Assembly (NCBI RefSeq): GCF_022899935.1
Contig: NZ_JALJCJ010000002.1
Coordinates: forward strand, 124,001-188,000
DNA from: Shinella curvata
GTDB lineage: Bacteria > Pseudomonadota > Alphaproteobacteria > Rhizobiales > Rhizobiaceae
DNA length: 64,000 bases
Direction: 5' to 3'
Shown: piece after piece, positions 25,079-34,700 of the stretch
Position numbering within the stretch: position 1 is the first letter of the stretch
How the letters are laid out: each line of letters opens with the position of its first letter
Position numbers and translations under genes: made by a program
Notes under the pieces: model-generated
Database searches by the model: none
What the model was told of the DNA's origin: nothing
Seen by the model: only the letters and a program-made list of their open reading frames with translations

Positions 25079-26317
25079 TTAGAAGCTGACGGCGCGGTCG
25101 CCGTCTTCGTCCTGGATGCGGGTGGGAAGCCCCATGCCGTTCAGGAGGTTGATGAAGGGCTTCGGCGGCAGTTCTTCCACGTTGGCCATCTTCTTCACGT
25201 CCCACTCGCCGGTTGCGACGAGCATGGCGGCAGCGACCGGGGGAACGCCGGCGGTGTAGGAGATACCTTGCGAGCCGACTTCCTCATAGGCTTCCTTGTG
25301 GTCGGCCACGTTGTAGATGAAGACGGTCTTTTCCTTGCCGTCCTTGAAGCCCTTCACGTAGTCGCCGATGCAGGTCTTGCCTTCATAGCCCGGCGCAAGC
25401 GATGCCGGATCGGGCAGCACGGCCTTGACCACCTTGAGCGGCACGACTTCCTGGCCTTCGGCCGTCTTGACCGGCTGCTCGGAGAGCAGGCCGAGGTTCT
25501 TCAGGACGGTGAAGACGTTGATGTAGTGATCGCCGAAACCCATCCAGAAGCGGACATTGGCGCCGTCCATGTTCTTGGCCAGCGAATGCACTTCGTCATG
25601 GCCGCAGAGATAGGCGCGGCGCGTGCCGACGACCGGCAGGTCGTAGTCCTTGCCGATTTCGAACATCTTGTTGGTCTGCCATTCGCCGTTCTGCCAGGAG
25701 TAGACGACGCCGGTGAATTCACGGAAGTTGATTTCCGGGTCGAAATTCGTGGCGAAGTACTTGCCATGGCTGCCAGCATTGATGTCGACGATGTCGACGT
25801 CCGTGACCTTGTCGAGATATTCGTCCTTGGCGAGCTTTGCATAGGCGTTGACCACACCCGGATCGAAGCCGGCGCCGAGAATGGCGGTGATGCCCTTCTC
25901 TTCGCATTCGGCAGCACGCTTCCACTCGTAGTTCCCGTACCACGGCGGTGTCTCGCAGATCTTGCCCGGCTCTTCGTGGATCGCCGTGTCGATATAGGCG
26001 ACGCCCGTATCCATGCAGGCGCGCAGCACCGACATGTTGAGGAAGGCGGTGCCGACATTGATGACGATCTCGGACTTGGTGGACGTGATCAGCGCCTTGG
26101 TGGCTTCGATGTCGAGCGCGTCGAGTGCATGGCCTTCCAATACACCCGGCTGCTTCAGCGCCTTCTTCTCATGGACCGACGCGATGATCTTGTCGCACTT
26201 GGCCTTGGTGCGCGAGGCGATATGGATGTCGCCGAGCACATCGTTGTTCTGGGCGCATTTGTGCGCGACGACCTGTGCGACGCCGCCAGCGCCGATGATG
26301 AGCACATTCTTCTTCAT
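25079..26317 (-). CDS. Carboxy(nor)spermidine dehydrogenase/synthase
   Basis: 412 residues of the saccharopine dehydrogenase-like fold: the dinucleotide motif NVLIIGAGGVAQVVAHKC at the start, INVGTAFLNMSVLRACMDTGVAYIDTAIHEEP, GITAILGAGFDPGVVNAYAKLA and RRAYLCGHDEVHSL. These are hallmarks of the alphaproteobacterial enzyme that condenses aspartate semialdehyde with putrescine (or diaminopropane) to carboxyspermidine (or carboxynorspermidine), using NADPH. It follows nspC by 34 bases in the same operon, completing the SAM-independent spermidine route. True lysine-pathway saccharopine dehydrogenase is less likely given this partner. Confidence 0.88.
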   Translation of the reverse strand: MKKNVLIIGAGGVAQVVAHKCAQNNDVLGDIHIASRTKAKCDKIIASVHEKKALKQPGVLEGHALDALDIEATKALITSTKSEIVINVGTAFLNMSVLRACMDTGVAYIDTAIHEEPGKICETPPWYGNYEWKRAAECEEKGITAILGAGFDPGVVNAYAKLAKDEYLDKVTDVDIVDINAGSHGKYFATNFDPEINFREFTGVVYSWQNGEWQTNKMFEIGKDYDLPVVGTRRAYLCGHDEVHSLAKNMDGANVRFWMGFGDHYINVFTVLKNLGLLSEQPVKTAEGQEVVPLKVVKAVLPDPASLAPGYEGKTCIGDYVKGFKDGKEKTVFIYNVADHKEAYEEVGSQGISYTAGVPPVAAAMLVATGEWDVKKMANVEELPPKPFINLLNGMGLPTRIQDEDGDRAVSF

Positions 26318-26351
26318 GTCGGGGGATATCTCCTTCTAACCCGGTACAGCC

Positions 26352-27452
26352 TCAGGAGAGGCTTTCTTCATAGTTCGCGTAGGTGAATTCGCGGACCGTT
26401 CTGATGGTGCCGTCCAGTTCGCGGATGGCGATCGCCGGCATTTTCACGCCGTTGAACCAGTTCTTCTTGACCATGGTGTAGCCGGCCGCATCCTGGATGG
26501 AGATGCGGTCGCCGACCTTCAGCTGGTTTTCGAAATTGAACTCGCCGAAGATATCGCCGGCGAGGCAGGACTTGCCGCAGACCATGGTGCGGTACGGTCC
26601 CGTGTTCGGGGAAATCTTGGCGTTTTCCCGGTAGATCAGGAGGTCCAGCATATGCGCCTCGATCGATGCATCGACGATGGCGAGGTTCTTGCCGTTATCG
26701 AGCAGGTCGAGCACCGTCACCTCGAGCGTGGTGGACTTGGTGATCGAAGCCTCGCCCGGCTCCAGATAGACCTGCACACCGTATTCGCCGGAGAAGCGTT
26801 TCAGCCGCTCGGCGAATTTTTCAAGCGGATAGTTTTCGCCGGTGAAGTGGATGCCGCCGCCAAGGCTCACCCATTCAGCCTTCTTGAGCAGCGGCGCGAA
26901 CTTCTCCTCGATCGTGCCGAGCATGCGGTCGAACAGGTCGAAATCGCCGTTCTCGCAATTGTTGTGGATCATGAAGCCGGAGATGCGGTCCATGGCCGGC
27001 TCGACCTGCTTCACATCCCATTCGCCCAGCCGCGAGAACGGGCGGGCAGGGTCGGCGAGGTCGAAGGTCGAGGAGGAGATGCCGGGATTGAGGCGCAGGC
27101 CGCGCACGATGCCGGAGGCCTTGTCGGCGAAGCGGTCGAGCTGGCCGATGGAATTGAAGATGATCTTGTCGGCGTGGCTGACGACCTCGTCGATCTCGTA
27201 ATCCGCATAGGCGACGGAATAGGCGTGCGTCTCCTTGCCGAAACGCTCATGGCCGAGGCGCACCTCGTTGAGCGAGGAGGAGGTCGTACCATCCATGTAG
27301 TCCCGCATGAAATCGAAGACCGACCAGGTCGCGAAGCATTTCAGCGCCAGAAGCGCCTTGGCGCCGGAGAGCTCGCGAAGACGCGCGATCTTCTCCATGT
27401 TGGCGAGGAGCTTCGACTTGTCGATCAGGTAATAGGGTGTGGTCAGGGGCAT
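26352..27452 (-). CDS. nspC: Carboxy(nor)spermidine decarboxylase
   Basis: 366 residues starting at the ATG at 27452 (AGG upstream). It is a fold-III PLP decarboxylase related to LysA: PLP lysine in AKALLALKCFATWSVF, HNNCENGDFDLF, the SLGGGIHFTGENYP glycine loop and YLEPGEASITKSTTL; the second-subunit cysteine lies in MVCGKSCLAGD. The NspC pattern (SSSLNEVRLGHERFGKETHAYSVAY) separates it from diaminopimelate decarboxylase. It converts carboxyspermidine to spermidine in the cytosol. First gene of an operon with the dehydrogenase. Confidence 0.9.
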   Translation of the reverse strand: MPLTTPYYLIDKSKLLANMEKIARLRELSGAKALLALKCFATWSVFDFMRDYMDGTTSSSLNEVRLGHERFGKETHAYSVAYADYEIDEVVSHADKIIFNSIGQLDRFADKASGIVRGLRLNPGISSSTFDLADPARPFSRLGEWDVKQVEPAMDRISGFMIHNNCENGDFDLFDRMLGTIEEKFAPLLKKAEWVSLGGGIHFTGENYPLEKFAERLKRFSGEYGVQVYLEPGEASITKSTTLEVTVLDLLDNGKNLAIVDASIEAHMLDLLIYRENAKISPNTGPYRTMVCGKSCLAGDIFGEFNFENQLKVGDRISIQDAAGYTMVKKNWFNGVKMPAIAIRELDGTIRTVREFTYANYEESLS

Positions 27453-27927
27453 CGGGGACCTGTCTGCTGCGGTGGAACGGCCACCGGCGAAAAGGCCGGC
27501 AACGCGATTGGAACGCGGGTGAGGGGAGGCGCAAACCGCCCGCTCCGCGTGGCTCAAAAAGGGGAAAAGCCGCTGTTACGGTATCGTCGTGCGGACACGG
27601 CGGTGTGACAGCGCTTTGGCGCTGTTACCCCGGTCGCGATAACGCTCAAGGAAGAGATTGGGCAGGCGCGGTGTCTTCACCGGACGGCGCAACGGCGCAG
27701 CCAGCCTGACGGCGTAAAAGCCAGAGCGGGCCGCGAGGGCGCGCATCGAGTAGCGTTCTTCCGTTCGGGGGGCATCCGAGCCCATCCCCGATTGGAAGAG
27801 GGTTTGCCAAGACATGGCGTCCTCCCCAACCAGCAGATGAAACCTGCATTCAATGGGGCGCTCCCTAGCACAAGGCCGTCGGTAATTTCAATGCGTCCTT
27901 TTGTTCGAAAATTTCTTGCATCAGCTC
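27453..27927. other. Intergenic region upstream of nspC and zntA
   Basis: About 475 bases. It contains the nspC leader, a possible small coding sequence on the minus strand (27576-27815) and, at its right edge, the MerR-type promoter of the metal ATPase. No other structure stands out. Confidence 0.5.
27576..27815 (-). CDS. Possible small protein, unknown
   Basis: A 79-residue reading frame starting MSWQTLFQSGMGSDAPRTEE, rich in arginine and ending RRVRTTIP. The start has a strong ribosome site (GGGGAGGA seven bases upstream), unusual for a spurious frame. I do not recognise the product. It would be transcribed ahead of nspC. Without comparative data it may be a short leader or a chance frame. 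Confidence 0.35.
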   Translation of the reverse strand: MSWQTLFQSGMGSDAPRTEERYSMRALAARSGFYAVRLAAPLRRPVKTPRLPNLFLERYRDRGNSAKALSHRRVRTTIP

Positions 27928-27958
27928 TTGCACCTCTAGTCACTAGAGGTCGTAGAAC
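27928..27958 (+). promoter_or_regulatory. MerR-type promoter/operator of zntA
   Basis: The 19-base perfect palindrome ACCTCTAGTCACTAGAGGT (27932-27950) lies between TTGCAC (27928-27933) and TAGAAC (27953-27958). The 19-base spacer is the overlong spacing that MerR-family activators correct by DNA distortion. The predicted regulator is the MerR protein encoded at 30803-31219. Confidence 0.8.
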
Positions 27959-27987
27959 CATGCCATGAGACTGAAGAGGATTGTGTG

Positions 27988-30239
<2,252 letters not shown>

Positions 30240-30240
<1 letters not shown>

Positions 30241-30806
30241 TGCGGCGCAGGACCCTTCTCGGTTTTGCCGGGCTTGCCGCGATCGTCGGAGCGACGGTCG
30301 CGGCAAAACTGCGTCCCGCGGACCGGCCGAAACAGCGCGTCTTCACCTTGCAGACGGTCGACGGCAAACCCTTCGGCTCGGCCGATCTCGCCGGAAAACC
30401 CTATCTCGCCTTTTTTGGCTTCACCCATTGCCCGGATGTCTGCCCGACCGCGCTTTTCGAACTGAGCGGCCTGCTCAAGGAGATCGGCCCGGCGGCGGAC
30501 CGCATCACGCCGCTCTTCATCTCGATCGATCCCGGGCGCGACACGGCAGAGCTTCTGAAGCTTTACATGACGTCCTTCGATCCGCGCATCATCGCGCTGC
30601 GCGGCGATGCCGCCCAGACCAAGGTGGCGGCGGATGCCTTTTCGGCCTTTTACAGGAAGGTTGCTACGGCTTCGGACAGCTACACGATGGAGCACACCGC
30701 CGGGCTTTTCCTCATCCGGGCGGATGGCCGGTTGCAGGGCATGCTCGACATGCATGAGCCGCGGGAGGCGCAGCTCCAGAAACTGAAGCGGCTTGCCGCG
30801 TCCTAA
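30240..30806 (+). CDS. SCO1/SenC-family protein
   Basis: 188 residues; its ATG overlaps the zntA stop (TAATG), implying coupling. A short N-terminal hydrophobic anchor (RRTLLGFAGLAAIVGATVAA) is followed by the thioredoxin-like SCO fold with THCPDVCPTALFEL (CxxxC) and the distal histidine in YTMEHTAGLF, the residues that bind copper. SCO proteins deliver copper to cytochrome oxidase or act as thiol reductases outside the membrane. Its place behind a zinc-type ATPase is unusual. Convergent with merR, overlapping by four bases. Confidence 0.9.
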
Positions 30807-31219
30807 TCGTGTTCGTCCTGGCAGAGATCGTGGTTCGCCAGCGCGCGGATGACGTAGCAGTCGCGAATCTGGTCGGAATGGCAATGGCTGGTGATGCGTA
30901 CCAGCTCGGCCTCCAGCTTCTGCAGGCGCTCGATCTTTCGGCGCACGGTGCTCAGCTGTTCGGCGGCGATGCGGTCGGCGTCGTGGCAGGGGCGCTCGGG
31001 GTGCTGGCTGAGCTCGATCAGCTCGCGGATCGCATCTATGGTGAGGCCGAGGTCGCGCGCATGGCGGATGAAGGTCAGCCGGTCACGCTCGCCGCTGGAA
31101 TAGCGCCGCTGGTTGCCCTCGGATCGTTCGGCATGGGAGAGCAGGCCCATCTGCTCGTAGTAACGGATGGTCGGAACCTTGACGCCCGTGGCCTTGGAAA
31201 GATCGCCGATCGTCAGCAT
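30803..31219 (-). CDS. MerR-family metal-responsive regulator (ZntR/CadR/PbrR type)
   Basis: 138 residues. Winged-helix DNA-binding start MLTIGDLSKATGVKVPTIRYYEQMGLL, a dimerisation coiled coil (~75-108), and metal ligands C78, C113 (SHCHS), C121 and C133, matching the cysteine layout of divalent-metal sensors (ZntR, CadR, PbrR) rather than CueR. It should activate zntA through the 19-base palindrome at 27932. It is encoded convergently at the far end of the zntA-SCO operon. Exact metal (Zn, Cd, Pb) not decided. Confidence 0.88.
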   Translation of the reverse strand: MLTIGDLSKATGVKVPTIRYYEQMGLLSHAERSEGNQRRYSSGERDRLTFIRHARDLGLTIDAIRELIELSQHPERPCHDADRIAAEQLSTVRRKIERLQKLEAELVRITSHCHSDQIRDCYVIRALANHDLCQDEHD

Positions 31220-31582
31220 GGCTTCGCCTCATGGAATGATCTCGCCTACAGATGTGACGCGAAGCTGGGCAAATCAAGTTTTCTTTGACGGATGGGCGGT
31301 TTGGACGGCGCTGCGCAAGTATCTGACGAATTTTTGTTCGCCGCGTGATCTTCGGACGAAAGAAAGCCGCAAAGCTGGTCTTGAAGCTCAAGCAGCTTGA
31401 GGGTTTATGCTCCGGGCAAGATCGGTGCCGGATTCTCGGCACTGTCGACGGCATGACGCCGGGCAACGACCCTTCCGGGTCATAAGATTAACGAAGTTCT
31501 AAGCAATCGCTTGGACTCTAAGGCTGAGATGCGCCGCGGGGACTGCGGCGCGCCCCGGACCCCGAACAATCGAAACCGACCC
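31220..31582. other. Intergenic region upstream of the transpeptidase-like gene
   Basis: About 360 bases between divergent genes. It holds the merR promoter region and a small hairpin GACCC-TTCC-GGGTC at 31468-31481. No gene is supported. An in-frame extension upstream of the next gene to 31511 lacks a ribosome site. Confidence 0.5.
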
Positions 31583-32626
31583 ATGTTTGCGCTTCGCCAT
31601 CGCTCTTCACCTGAAACCACCCGCCCGCGCCTTTCGCTTTTCGCGCGCCTCGCCGCTGCGACCGTCGCCGGCAGCCTTCTTGCCGGCTGCATGGCCATGG
31701 ACGTCGCTTCGCTCGCCGAGGCTCCGCAGCTTTCCAGCAAGGTGAAGGCGGAGATGTCGAAGAAGAAGATGCGGCCGGAGAGCCCGGTGCTGGTGCGCAT
31801 CTTCAAGCAGGAGAGCGAGCTCGAGGTTTGGAAGGTCAATGCGAGCGGCCAGTACGCGCTGTTCAAGACCTACCCGATGTGCCGCTGGTCCGGAAAGCTC
31901 GGCCCGAAGACCAAGAGCGGCGATCGCCAGGCGCCCGAGGGTTTCTACCACGTCTCCGCCGGCATGCTGAACCCGAACTCGCAGTACTACGTCTCTTTCA
32001 ACCTCGGCTATCCGAACCGGCTGGAATCGGCGCTCGGCTATACGGGTGAGGCGCTGATGGTGCATGGTGCCTGCTCGTCTTCCGGCTGCTATGCCATGAC
32101 GGACCAGGGTGTGGGCGAAATCTACGCCATCGTGCAGAAGGCGCTGGATGGCGGCCAGGAGCGCTTCCAGGTGCAGGCCTATCCCTTCCGCATGACCACG
32201 GAAAACATGGCCAAGCACAAGGGCGACCCCAACATGCCGTTCTGGCGCACGCTGAAGGAAGGCTATGACGCCTTCGCCTTCACGCGCAAGCAGCCGAAGG
32301 TGTCCGTCTGTGGCGGTCGCTATGTGTTCAACCGGGATTTCGCGAACGGTGAGCCGGATGATCCGCTCGCCCAGTGCCCGGCCACGGTCGATGGCGCTCA
32401 AAATGATGTGATCGCGAAGATCGGTGCGGAACAAAAGAAGCTGGATGCGGCTTTTGCCGGCGCCACACCGGTTTCGAGCTTCGCCTATGTGGACGGCGGC
32501 ATGCATCAGAGCTTCCGCTCGCTCCTGAAGCAGCAGGGCGCGAAGGGCATGGCTGCCCGCATTTCGCGTACGAAATATCCGGTCAGCCGGCCCGATGCGG
32601 CCCTGGCCGATCCCTATGACGATTGA
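31583..32626 (+). CDS. YafK/DpaA-type L,D-transpeptidase-fold lipoprotein
   Basis: 347 residues. An N-terminal signal with lipobox LLAGC makes it a probable lipoprotein. The YkuD-type core reads VRIFKQESELEVWKV, TYPMCRWSGKLGPKTKSGDRQAPEGFYHV and the catalytic MVHGACSSSGCYAM (HG...S.GC). This spacing is that of the YafK (DpaA) group, which in E. coli cleaves the link between murein and Braun lipoprotein rather than forming cross-links. A cell-wall role in the periplasm is expected. The last codon overlaps the region just before the next L,D-transpeptidase gene. Confidence 0.85.
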   Translation: MFALRHRSSPETTRPRLSLFARLAAATVAGSLLAGCMAMDVASLAEAPQLSSKVKAEMSKKKMRPESPVLVRIFKQESELEVWKVNASGQYALFKTYPMCRWSGKLGPKTKSGDRQAPEGFYHVSAGMLNPNSQYYVSFNLGYPNRLESALGYTGEALMVHGACSSSGCYAMTDQGVGEIYAIVQKALDGGQERFQVQAYPFRMTTENMAKHKGDPNMPFWRTLKEGYDAFAFTRKQPKVSVCGGRYVFNRDFANGEPDDPLAQCPATVDGAQNDVIAKIGAEQKKLDAAFAGATPVSSFAYVDGGMHQSFRSLLKQQGAKGMAARISRTKYPVSRPDAALADPYDD

Positions 32627-32643
32627 GGCATGAGGAAATCCTA

Positions 32644-33351
32644 TTGACTGGTGAACGCGTAACCCGCCGGTCCTTCCTGCTTGGCAGCGCAGGATTGGCA
32701 ACCACGGTTCTGGCCGGCTGCACCACGCCGGTTCGCGAGAGGGTCGCGGTCAGGCCCGAACCGGTCGTCGATACCAGCATATACGCTGCCATGTATGGGC
32801 CGAAGGATGACGAGCAGTTCCCGCTGCCGGCCATCCCCTATCAGAAGATCGATCCGCGCTTCTATCGCCAGATGGTGCCGAACCCGACGGGCGAGCGCCC
32901 CGGCGTCATCGTCGTCGATACGGCAAACCACTTCCTCTATCTCACCTATGAAGACGGGCAGGCGATGCGCTACGGCGTCGGTCTCGGCCGCGCCGGTTTC
33001 GAATGGGCCGGCCGCGGCGTCATCCAGTATAAGCGGCAGTGGCCGCGCTGGACCCCGCCGGACGAAATGGTCGCCCGCCAGCCGGAGCTGGAGCCCTACA
33101 GCATCCGCAACGGCGGCATGGAGCCGGGCCTGAAAAACCCGCTCGGCGCGCGCGCCATGTATATTTTCAAGGACAACGAGGATACGCTCTACCGCATTCA
33201 CGGCTCGCCGGAATGGTGGACCATCGGCAAGTCGGTGTCCTCCGGCTGCGTCCGCATGATCAACCAGGACGTGGTCGATCTGTTCAATCGCGTGCAGAAC
33301 GGCACGCCAATCGTCGTGCTGGGCAGTGCGGACGTTGCCGCCGCCTATTGA
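32644..33351 (+). CDS. YkuD-type L,D-transpeptidase, Tat-like lipoprotein
   Basis: 235 residues from a TTG start at 32644 with GAGGAAA upstream; another in-frame TTG lies at 32623. The N-terminus has twin arginines (VTRRSFLLGSAGLA) and the lipobox VLAGC, so the protein is probably exported by Tat and lipidated. The ErfK/YbiS domain includes VIVVDTANHFLYLTY, IRNGGMEPGLKNPLGARAM, and the catalytic HGSPEWWTIGKSVSSGCVRM. It should form 3-3 cross-links or attach proteins to peptidoglycan. Eighteen bases downstream of the YafK-type gene. Confidence 0.9.
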   Translation: MTGERVTRRSFLLGSAGLATTVLAGCTTPVRERVAVRPEPVVDTSIYAAMYGPKDDEQFPLPAIPYQKIDPRFYRQMVPNPTGERPGVIVVDTANHFLYLTYEDGQAMRYGVGLGRAGFEWAGRGVIQYKRQWPRWTPPDEMVARQPELEPYSIRNGGMEPGLKNPLGARAMYIFKDNEDTLYRIHGSPEWWTIGKSVSSGCVRMINQDVVDLFNRVQNGTPIVVLGSADVAAAY

Positions 33352-33371
33352 CTGAATACGATTTTCGCGCG

Positions 33372-33385
33372 TTATTGCATACAAT
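33372..33385 (+). promoter_or_regulatory. Candidate GntR-type operator TTATTGCATACAAT
   Basis: Identical to the 14-mer at 1878-1891. It lies 56 bases upstream of the ATG of a cytosine-deaminase-like amidohydrolase. Confidence 0.5.
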
Positions 33386-33440
33386 GTTCGCCTGCCTCGA
33401 AGCGGCAGGGTGATTTGTGCGCATATGGAGACGCGACATC

Positions 33441-34640
33441 ATGGCCGGTATCGAAACCCTGTTCACCCAAGCGAAGCTGGCGGATGGTTCGCTGAACGAT
33501 ATCGGCGTGGCCTCCGGGCGCATCGTCTCGATTATGCCGGCCGGCTCGGCGGAGACCGGCACGGAGCGGGTGGATATCGCGGGCGCGTTGCTGGTGCCCG
33601 CTTTCGTCGAGGGGCATATCCATCTCGATACCAGCTTCTACGGCGACAAATGGATCCCGCACAAAGCCTGCACCAACGGGTTTGACGTGCACCAGCGCGT
33701 GGCCTTCCAGGCTCAGAACATGGCGCAGGCGGCGCCCATGGCGGAACGCGCCCGCAAGCAGCTGGAACTCTGCGTCGGCCACGGCTCCCTCTCCATGCGC
33801 AGCCATGTCATGGTCGATGCTTCGGTCGGCCTGAAATCGCTGGAGACGATCCTGGCGATCCGCGAGGAATATCGAGGGATCATCGATATCCAGCTCGTCG
33901 CCTTCCCGCAGAGCGGCATCCTCAAGAGCCCCGGCACGGCCGAACTGCTGGATGAGGCGATCGCGATGGGCGCCGATCTCGTCGGTGGCCTCGACCCGGC
34001 AAGTTTTGACCGCGACCTGCAGGGCCATCTCGACGTGGTCTTCGGCGTGGCGGAGAAGCGCGGCGTTGGCGTCGATATCCACCTGCACGATTTCGGCTCG
34101 CTCGGCGTCTTCACGGTCGAGGAAATCTGCGCCCGCACTGTGGCGCTCGGGTTGCAGGGCAGGGTGGCGATCAGCCACGCCTATGGTCTTGGCAATCTCG
34201 ATGCCGACGGCGTTCGCCACATCGGCGCGAAAATTGCTGCCGCCGGCGTCTCCATCATGACCAACGCTCCCGGAGACCACGCATTCCCGCCTGTCGCGCT
34301 CCTGCGCGCGGAGGGTGTCAACGTCTTCGCCGGAAGCGACAATATCCGCGATTCCTGGTGGCCCTATGGCGACGGCGACATGCTCGGCCGCGCGATGATG
34401 ATCGGCTACCGCTCCGGCTTCTATACCGACGAGGAACTGAGTGCCGCCTTCGACGTGGTGACGGCAGCGAGCGCGAAGGCGCTCGGCCTTGAAGGCTACG
34501 GCATAACCATCGGTGCCAAGGCGGATTTCGTGACGCTCGATGCCGAGCATGTGCCGGAAGCCGTGGTGGCCGTGCCGAAGGGGCGCCGGGTGTTCAAGGG
34601 CGGGCGGCTTGTTGCCGAGAACGGTACCGTGATCCGCTGA
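33441..34640 (+). CDS. Cytosine deaminase-like amidohydrolase
   Basis: 399 residues from the ATG at 33441; a GTG at 33417 would add eight residues. The barrel carries the full metal set: EGHIHLDTSFYG (HxH), DIHLHDFGS, AISHAYGLGNL and the acid in FAGSDNIRDSWWPYG. These match the CodA/cytosine-deaminase and N-isopropylammelide-like group, which deaminate pyrimidines or triazines. The GSDNIRDxWxPYGxGD signature is typical of the CodA group. Promoter operator shared with the amidohydrolase at 340-1842. Exact substrate unknown. Confidence 0.85.
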   Translation: MAGIETLFTQAKLADGSLNDIGVASGRIVSIMPAGSAETGTERVDIAGALLVPAFVEGHIHLDTSFYGDKWIPHKACTNGFDVHQRVAFQAQNMAQAAPMAERARKQLELCVGHGSLSMRSHVMVDASVGLKSLETILAIREEYRGIIDIQLVAFPQSGILKSPGTAELLDEAIAMGADLVGGLDPASFDRDLQGHLDVVFGVAEKRGVGVDIHLHDFGSLGVFTVEEICARTVALGLQGRVAISHAYGLGNLDADGVRHIGAKIAAAGVSIMTNAPGDHAFPPVALLRAEGVNVFAGSDNIRDSWWPYGDGDMLGRAMMIGYRSGFYTDEELSAAFDVVTAASAKALGLEGYGITIGAKADFVTLDAEHVPEAVVAVPKGRRVFKGGRLVAENGTVIR

Positions 34641-34648
34641 TACAAAAC

Positions 34649-34685
34649 AAAAAAGGGCGCGCCATCGGCACGCCCTTTCTTTTTT
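34649..34685. terminator. Bidirectional terminator
   Basis: An A-rich/T-rich flanked stem (AAAGGGCG / CGCCCTTT, with inner GCC/GGC) and T-runs on both sides, between the convergent amidohydrolase and dimethylglycine dehydrogenase-like genes. Confidence 0.8.
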
Positions 34686-34700
34686 GCGCCTTAACGCCGC

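Noticed and set aside
25079-26317. Saccharopine dehydrogenase of lysine metabolism
   Set aside because: The operon partner nspC and the alphaproteobacterial carboxyspermidine pathway explain the gene better.
26352-27452. Diaminopimelate decarboxylase (lysA) as the identity of this PLP enzyme
   Set aside because: The NspC-type signature and coupling to a carboxyspermidine dehydrogenase favour the polyamine route.
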